54,366 nt of DNA, taken from NCBI GenBank assembly GCA_017461625.1, contig JAFTXJ010000016.1, positions 1 through 54,366 of the forward strand, in the 5' to 3' direction. The position numbers and the translations under genes are program-made. This document shows positions 51,148 to 54,366 of this stretch, in pieces. Origin of the DNA: Clostridia bacterium (GTDB lineage: Bacteria; Bacillota; Clostridia; Oscillospirales; Acutalibacteraceae). Under the pieces are notes generated by a model that saw only the letters and a list, made by a program, of their open reading frames with translations, did no database searches and had not been told where the DNA came from. The stretch's first letter is position 1; each line of letters starts with the position of its first letter.

Positions 51148-52122
51148 TCAAAGATTTTCTTTATACCACTCAATTGCTTCTTTAAGACCACGCTCAAAGT
51201 TATAATCAGGATCATAGCCTAGCATTTCTTTTGCTTTTAAAATGTCAGCATTGCTGTGCTTGATATCTCCCTTTCTGTCAGGACCAAAATCAGGTTCAAT
51301 ATTTTTACCTAGAGCAGAAGTGAGAGCGTAGTATATGTCAATCAGATACTCTCTGCCACCATAAGCAATGTTAAAAGCTTCTCCTGCATATTCACTTGAT
51401 GCAAGGCAGGCTTTCAGATTGGCCTCAATAACATTTTCAATATAAGTGAAATCGCGGCTTTGTTTACCGTCACCGTTGATAGTAGGTACTTCATTATCCA
51501 TAAGCTGACGGATAAACTTGGGAATAACGGCCGCATATGCACCGTTGGGATCCTGTCTACGACCGAAGACATTAAAATAACGAAGTCCATATGTATCAAG
51601 ACCATAGAGGTCTGAATAAATTCTGCCGTAAAGCTCATCAACAGCTTTGGTTAAAGCGTAAGGGGAAAGAAGCCTACCCTCTCTGCCCTCTTTTTTAGGA
51701 AGATTAGGTTCATCGCCATAAACAGAAGAAGAGCTTGCGTACACAAACTTTTTAACACCATTCTGTCTGGAAGCCTCCATCATATTAAGGGTTCCCATAA
51801 TATTATTCTTCTCATAAAACAAGGGCATTTCAATACTTCTCGGCACACTTCCCCACGCTGCCTGATTCAAAACGTAGTCAACACCCTCAGTAGCTTTCAG
51901 GCAGGTGTCATAATCTTTGATATCGCCTTTAATAAAAGTATAGTTGGGATTATCAAGAAAAATCTCTACATTTTCATATTTTCCTGTTGAAAGATCATCA
52001 AGGCAACGAACCTTATAGCCCCTCTTAAGAATAGCTTCGCACAGATTAGAACCGATGAACCCGGCTCCTCCTGTTACGAGAAACACAGAATTTTCAGGAA
52101 ATTTTACATTTTCATAACCCAT
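51148..52122 (-). CDS. NAD-dependent nucleotide-sugar epimerase (UDP-HexNAc 4-epimerase-like)
   Basis: 324 residues of the extended SDR family. NAD motif VTGGAGFIGSNLCEAILKRG (about 16-35), catalytic SSSVYG and YALTK (Tyr-Lys), and RYFNVFGRRQDPNGAYAAVIP as in WbpP/TviC-type UDP-GlcNAc 4-epimerases. It would interconvert UDP-GlcNAc or the uronic acid with the galacto form. The nearby dehydrogenase at 52790 resembles TviB/WbpO, giving a UDP-GalNAcA route for a surface polysaccharide. Confidence 0.88.
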   Translation of the reverse strand: MGYENVKFPENSVFLVTGGAGFIGSNLCEAILKRGYKVRCLDDLSTGKYENVEIFLDNPNYTFIKGDIKDYDTCLKATEGVDYVLNQAAWGSVPRSIEMPLFYEKNNIMGTLNMMEASRQNGVKKFVYASSSSVYGDEPNLPKKEGREGRLLSPYALTKAVDELYGRIYSDLYGLDTYGLRYFNVFGRRQDPNGAYAAVIPKFIRQLMDNEVPTINGDGKQSRDFTYIENVIEANLKACLASSEYAGEAFNIAYGGREYLIDIYYALTSALGKNIEPDFGPDRKGDIKHSNADILKAKEMLGYDPDYNFERGLKEAIEWYKENL

Positions 52123-52143
52123 TTTTATTCCTCCGCTTCAAAA

Positions 52144-52163
52144 AAGGTCGGATAACCGACCTT
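52144..52163 (-). terminator. Terminator after the VanZ-family gene
   Basis: AAGGTCGG-ataa-CCGACCTT; on the minus strand TTTT follows. It overlaps the VanZ stop and would limit transcription into the epimerase gene. Confidence 0.75.
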
Positions 52164-52782
52164 AATAAAGTATAATTTCTCTGTATAATATAATTAAAAG
52201 TGCACCGAATCCTGCAATTGTTGCAGGCAGCAAATCTTTGAATGCACCCTTTTTAATGTGCACCCCACTGCCGTCAACATTGATGTTGCCTGCAAAGCTA
52301 AAAATACCAAAACCGATTGCACAACCAAGGGTGTTATTAAACAAATCATCAATTTCGGTGCAACCGATAGCGTAAGTGAACTGACCAAGCTCAATCACCA
52401 GACTCAGCAGAGCACCTGCACCAACGCTTAACAGTGCAGCAAAGCGTTTGTTCCTCAGATTTAAGGCCTCAGGGAACAAAATACCCAAAGGAATAAACAC
52501 AAGAATATTTTCAAAAATCTGTTCAAGCATGTCAAAGGTATTGTACTCAGTTAACACCGACGCATATGACCAAAACAAAGTTGTGTGAAAACACCTTTTG
52601 GCCGTATCCCTACTCATTAATGCGAGATATAATAATACTGTTGCATAAATCACCAACAGTATTGCACAGGTATTTGCAAATTTAGCTGTTTGTTTTTTGC
52701 CCCTTGAACGGATATTCAGCCAAATATATGCAACACTTGCCGCCACAATAAAAAACAATTGCGGATAAACACAATAGCTCAT
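52162..52782 (-). CDS. VanZ-family membrane protein
   Basis: 206 residues with about five membrane helices. FDMLEQIFENILVFIPLGILFPE and LSLVIELGQFTYAIGCTEIDDLFNNTLGCAIGF are the VanZ signature (RxxDxxDxxxNxxG-like). VanZ is linked to low-level teicoplanin resistance, but most family members are of unknown function. ATG 52782 follows the dehydrogenase stop by 7 bp; a longer in-frame start at 52824 would overlap that gene and is unlikely. Co-transcribed with the dehydrogenase. Confidence 0.85.
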   Translation of the reverse strand: MSYCVYPQLFFIVAASVAYIWLNIRSRGKKQTAKFANTCAILLVIYATVLLYLALMSRDTAKRCFHTTLFWSYASVLTEYNTFDMLEQIFENILVFIPLGILFPEALNLRNKRFAALLSVGAGALLSLVIELGQFTYAIGCTEIDDLFNNTLGCAIGFGIFSFAGNINVDGSGVHIKKGAFKDLLPATIAGFGALLIILYREIILY

Positions 52783-52789
52783 ATTAAAA

Positions 52790-54109
52790 TTACAGTCTCC
52801 AATAAATATAATCGGAATTTTCAAAATCTTTTCTGTTAAGAACGCCTTTAACGTCTACCAAAACCTTCTTGACAGCATCCGTTCTGAACATTTCGTTAAG
52901 CTTTTTAATGTTAATATTGCCAAATTCGGCGTGAGCAACAGCAATTATTATTGCATCCATATCATGAATTTCACTCATATCAGCAAATTTAATGCCGTAT
53001 TCATGCATTGCTTCGTCACTGTCTGCAACAGGGTCGGCAACAATGGGTGTAATGCCATATTCATTGAGCTCATTATAAATATCAATAACTCTGGTGTTTC
53101 TTGTGTCGGGGCAATTTTCCTTAAACGTGAAGCCGAGAATACCAACCCTTGCTTCAGACACACCTACATTGGCTTTAATCAGGTTTTTAACAGTGTTTTC
53201 AGCAACATATTTGCCCATATCGTCATTAATTCGTCTGCCGGAAAGAATAACCTGACTATGGTATCCCAACTGTTCGGCTTTATAGGTAAGGTAATATGGG
53301 TCAACACCAATACAATGACCGCCAACAAGACCGGGAGTAAACTTAAGGAAGTTCCACTTTGTGCCTGCAGCGGCAAGAACTGCCTTTGTATCAATGCCCA
53401 TCTTATTGAAAATAATTGAAAGCTCATTCATAAAGGCGATATTAACATCACGCTGGCTGTTTTCAATAACCTTTGCAGCCTCAGCAACTTTGATTGATTC
53501 AGCTCTGTGTACACCTGCCTCAACAACCATTTCATATACCTTGGCAACTGTATCGAGGGTTTCTTCATCCATACCGGAAACAATCTTAACAATTGTTTCA
53601 AGCCTATGAACCTTGTCGCCCGGATTAATTCTTTCAGGTGAATATCCGATTTTAAAATCAACACCGCATTTGAGGCCTGACTCTTTTTCAAGAATCGGAA
53701 CGCATACGTCCTCAGTAACACCGGGATAAACAGTGGATTCAAAAACTACTACACTGCCTTTTGTGAGATTCTGACCAAGAATTTTACTTGCACCCTCAAC
53801 AGGTGAGAGATCGGGTGTATGGTCATTATTTACAGGAGTGGGAACAGCTACAATATGAAACTTTGCATCTTTAAGCCTTGAAGGGTCAGCAGTGAAATCA
53901 ACTGAGCAAGCAGCAATAGCCTCATCACCAACCTCACAAGTAGGGTCTTTTCCTTGTTTATAAAGGTCAATTTTTTTCTCGTTCAGATCAAATCCGATTA
54001 CATCTGCTTTTTTTGAAAAAGCAACCGCAATCGGCATTCCAACATAACCTAAACCTACGAGTGAAATTTTTTCTTCTCTGTTTACAATTTTGTTATACAA
54101 ACTACTCAT
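52790..54109 (-). CDS. Nucleotide-sugar dehydrogenase (TviB/WbpO-like)
   Basis: 439 residues of the UDP-glucose/UDP-ManNAc dehydrogenase family. NAD motif SLVGLGYVGMPIAVAFSKK (about 16-34), VPTPVN, ESTVYPGVTE, KVIENSQRDVNIAFMNE, and the catalytic Cys in GLVGGHCIGVDPYYL. It oxidises the C6 hydroxyl of a UDP-N-acetylhexosamine to a uronic acid in two NAD+-dependent steps. WecC-type enzymes are an alternative reading. First gene of the block 54109-51135; 18-bp-class ribosome binding site is weak (GAAGGTTATG). Confidence 0.9.
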   Translation of the reverse strand: MSSLYNKIVNREEKISLVGLGYVGMPIAVAFSKKADVIGFDLNEKKIDLYKQGKDPTCEVGDEAIAACSVDFTADPSRLKDAKFHIVAVPTPVNNDHTPDLSPVEGASKILGQNLTKGSVVVFESTVYPGVTEDVCVPILEKESGLKCGVDFKIGYSPERINPGDKVHRLETIVKIVSGMDEETLDTVAKVYEMVVEAGVHRAESIKVAEAAKVIENSQRDVNIAFMNELSIIFNKMGIDTKAVLAAAGTKWNFLKFTPGLVGGHCIGVDPYYLTYKAEQLGYHSQVILSGRRINDDMGKYVAENTVKNLIKANVGVSEARVGILGFTFKENCPDTRNTRVIDIYNELNEYGITPIVADPVADSDEAMHEYGIKFADMSEIHDMDAIIIAVAHAEFGNINIKKLNEMFRTDAVKKVLVDVKGVLNRKDFENSDYIYWRL

Positions 54110-54188
54110 AACATAACCTTCTTCATTTTATTCCACCTTATACTTTAACACAGGCAACAGTTTCAGTCAAGATTTTTTTAGGCAGAAA

Positions 54189-54212
54189 AAGACCGTCCCG
54201 AAGGACGGTCTT
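54189..54212 (-). terminator. Terminator of the dockerin-like gene
   Basis: AAGACCGTCC-cgaa-GGACGGTCTT, a perfect 10-bp stem; TTTTTCTGCC follows on the minus strand. Confidence 0.85.
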
Positions 54213-54223
54213 AAAATATTTAA

Positions 54224-54366
54224 TTACTGAGCAGGATTAACCTGATTAATAACAGTGCCGTTGCTCAATGCAGATCTGAGAACACCTAAGTCTGTGGTTG
54301 TGATACGGTTTCTTGCGTCGCCGTCAAGGTTCATTGCCTTCTTCTGTGCTGCTGAAAGTGCAGTTG
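54224..54366 (-). CDS. C-terminal dockerin-like domain of a larger protein (partial)
   Basis: Only the last ~47 codons are in the window, reading ALSAAQKKAMNLDGDARNRI and then TTTDLGVLRSALSNGTVIN, ending NPAQ. NLDGDxxxxITTTDLGVLRSAL fits the second Ca-binding repeat of a type I dockerin (LDGDGxIxxxDLxxLxxxL pattern), though two acidic ligands are replaced (DARNR). Dockerins attach enzymes to cohesins on scaffolds or the cell surface in Ruminococcus-like bacteria. The catalytic part lies beyond the right edge. Confidence 0.65.
   Translation of the reverse strand, partial: TALSAAQKKAMNLDGDARNRITTTDLGVLRSALSNGTVINQVNPAQ

Noticed and set aside
1-54366. CRISPR array, prophage or intact insertion sequence
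   Set aside because: No regularly spaced repeats, phage structural genes or complete transposase/integrase were seen; the only recombinase is the fragment at 7259-7600.

Overview
The window is typical of a low-GC Gram-positive anaerobe of the class Clostridia, most likely an Oscillospiraceae/Ruminococcaceae gut fermenter (inference). The signs are strong AGGAGG ribosome binding sites, a Phe T-box leader, a Rex box of the clostridial type (TTGTTAA-N4-TTAACAA), AdhE, an [FeFe]-hydrogenase, an NfnAB-like pair, Thr-rich lipoprotein linkers and a dockerin-like tail at the right edge. It is mostly ordinary chromosome with one small accessory island. I see no CRISPR array, intact transposase, rRNA or replication origin.

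Layout. 1-985: divergent LysR / small membrane protein / MATE unit; the MATE gene is cut off abruptly. 985-6106: Rex-controlled fermentation operon read leftwards (rex, adhE, an APH-family kinase, a [2Fe-2S] ferredoxin, a damaged group-B-like [FeFe]-hydrogenase); its last gene is joined to the broken MATE gene at about 987. 6229-7149: second LysR gene. 7259-9588: remnant of a serine recombinase, then a three-gene cassette of unknown function, the main accessory feature. 9684-13944: secreted SGNH hydrolase, sugar phosphate isomerase-like protein, phosphodiesterase-like protein and small conserved genes. 13941-17702: serine dehydratase carrying an N-terminal HTH domain, D-2-hydroxyacid dehydrogenase, alpha/beta hydrolase, dCMP deaminase. 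17873-26936: tRNA-Ser and tRNA-Thr, lipoproteins, M28 and VanY peptidases, sugar transferase, cyclase, prfB. 27105-36836: galU, an Xre/lipoprotein divergon with a perfect operator, a metallophosphoesterase/lipase pair, an FAD oxidoreductase, PHP phosphatase and DUF4364. 36887-43246: second MATE, tRNA-Arg, radC, HAD phosphatase, rarA, lipid kinase, cdsA. 43461-47240: pheST with its T-box. 47497-54366: NfnAB-like pair, third MATE, a nucleotide-sugar epimerase/dehydrogenase pair with a VanZ-family gene, and the end of a dockerin-like protein.

The metabolic genes fit together. Rex senses NADH/NAD+ and probably controls AdhE and the hydrogenase, two ways to dispose of electrons. NfnAB-like proteins link NADPH, NADH and ferredoxin. 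The D-2-hydroxyacid dehydrogenase and serine dehydratase sit at the pyruvate node. Envelope work is represented by GalU, the sugar transferase, the UDP-HexNAc epimerase/dehydrogenase pair, VanY, CdsA and the lipid kinase.

The points most worth a second look are: the uncharacterised cassette at 7732-9588, whose central protein has a His/Asp pattern; the chimeric junction near 987 and a second, in-frame fusion within the hydrogenase; the HTH-serine dehydratase fusion with operator-like repeats in its own promoter; the Xre-linked palindrome placed exactly between -35 and -10; a metallophosphoesterase whose best Shine-Dalgarno points to an ACG codon; and an unexplained 27-bp element abutting the cdsA promoter.
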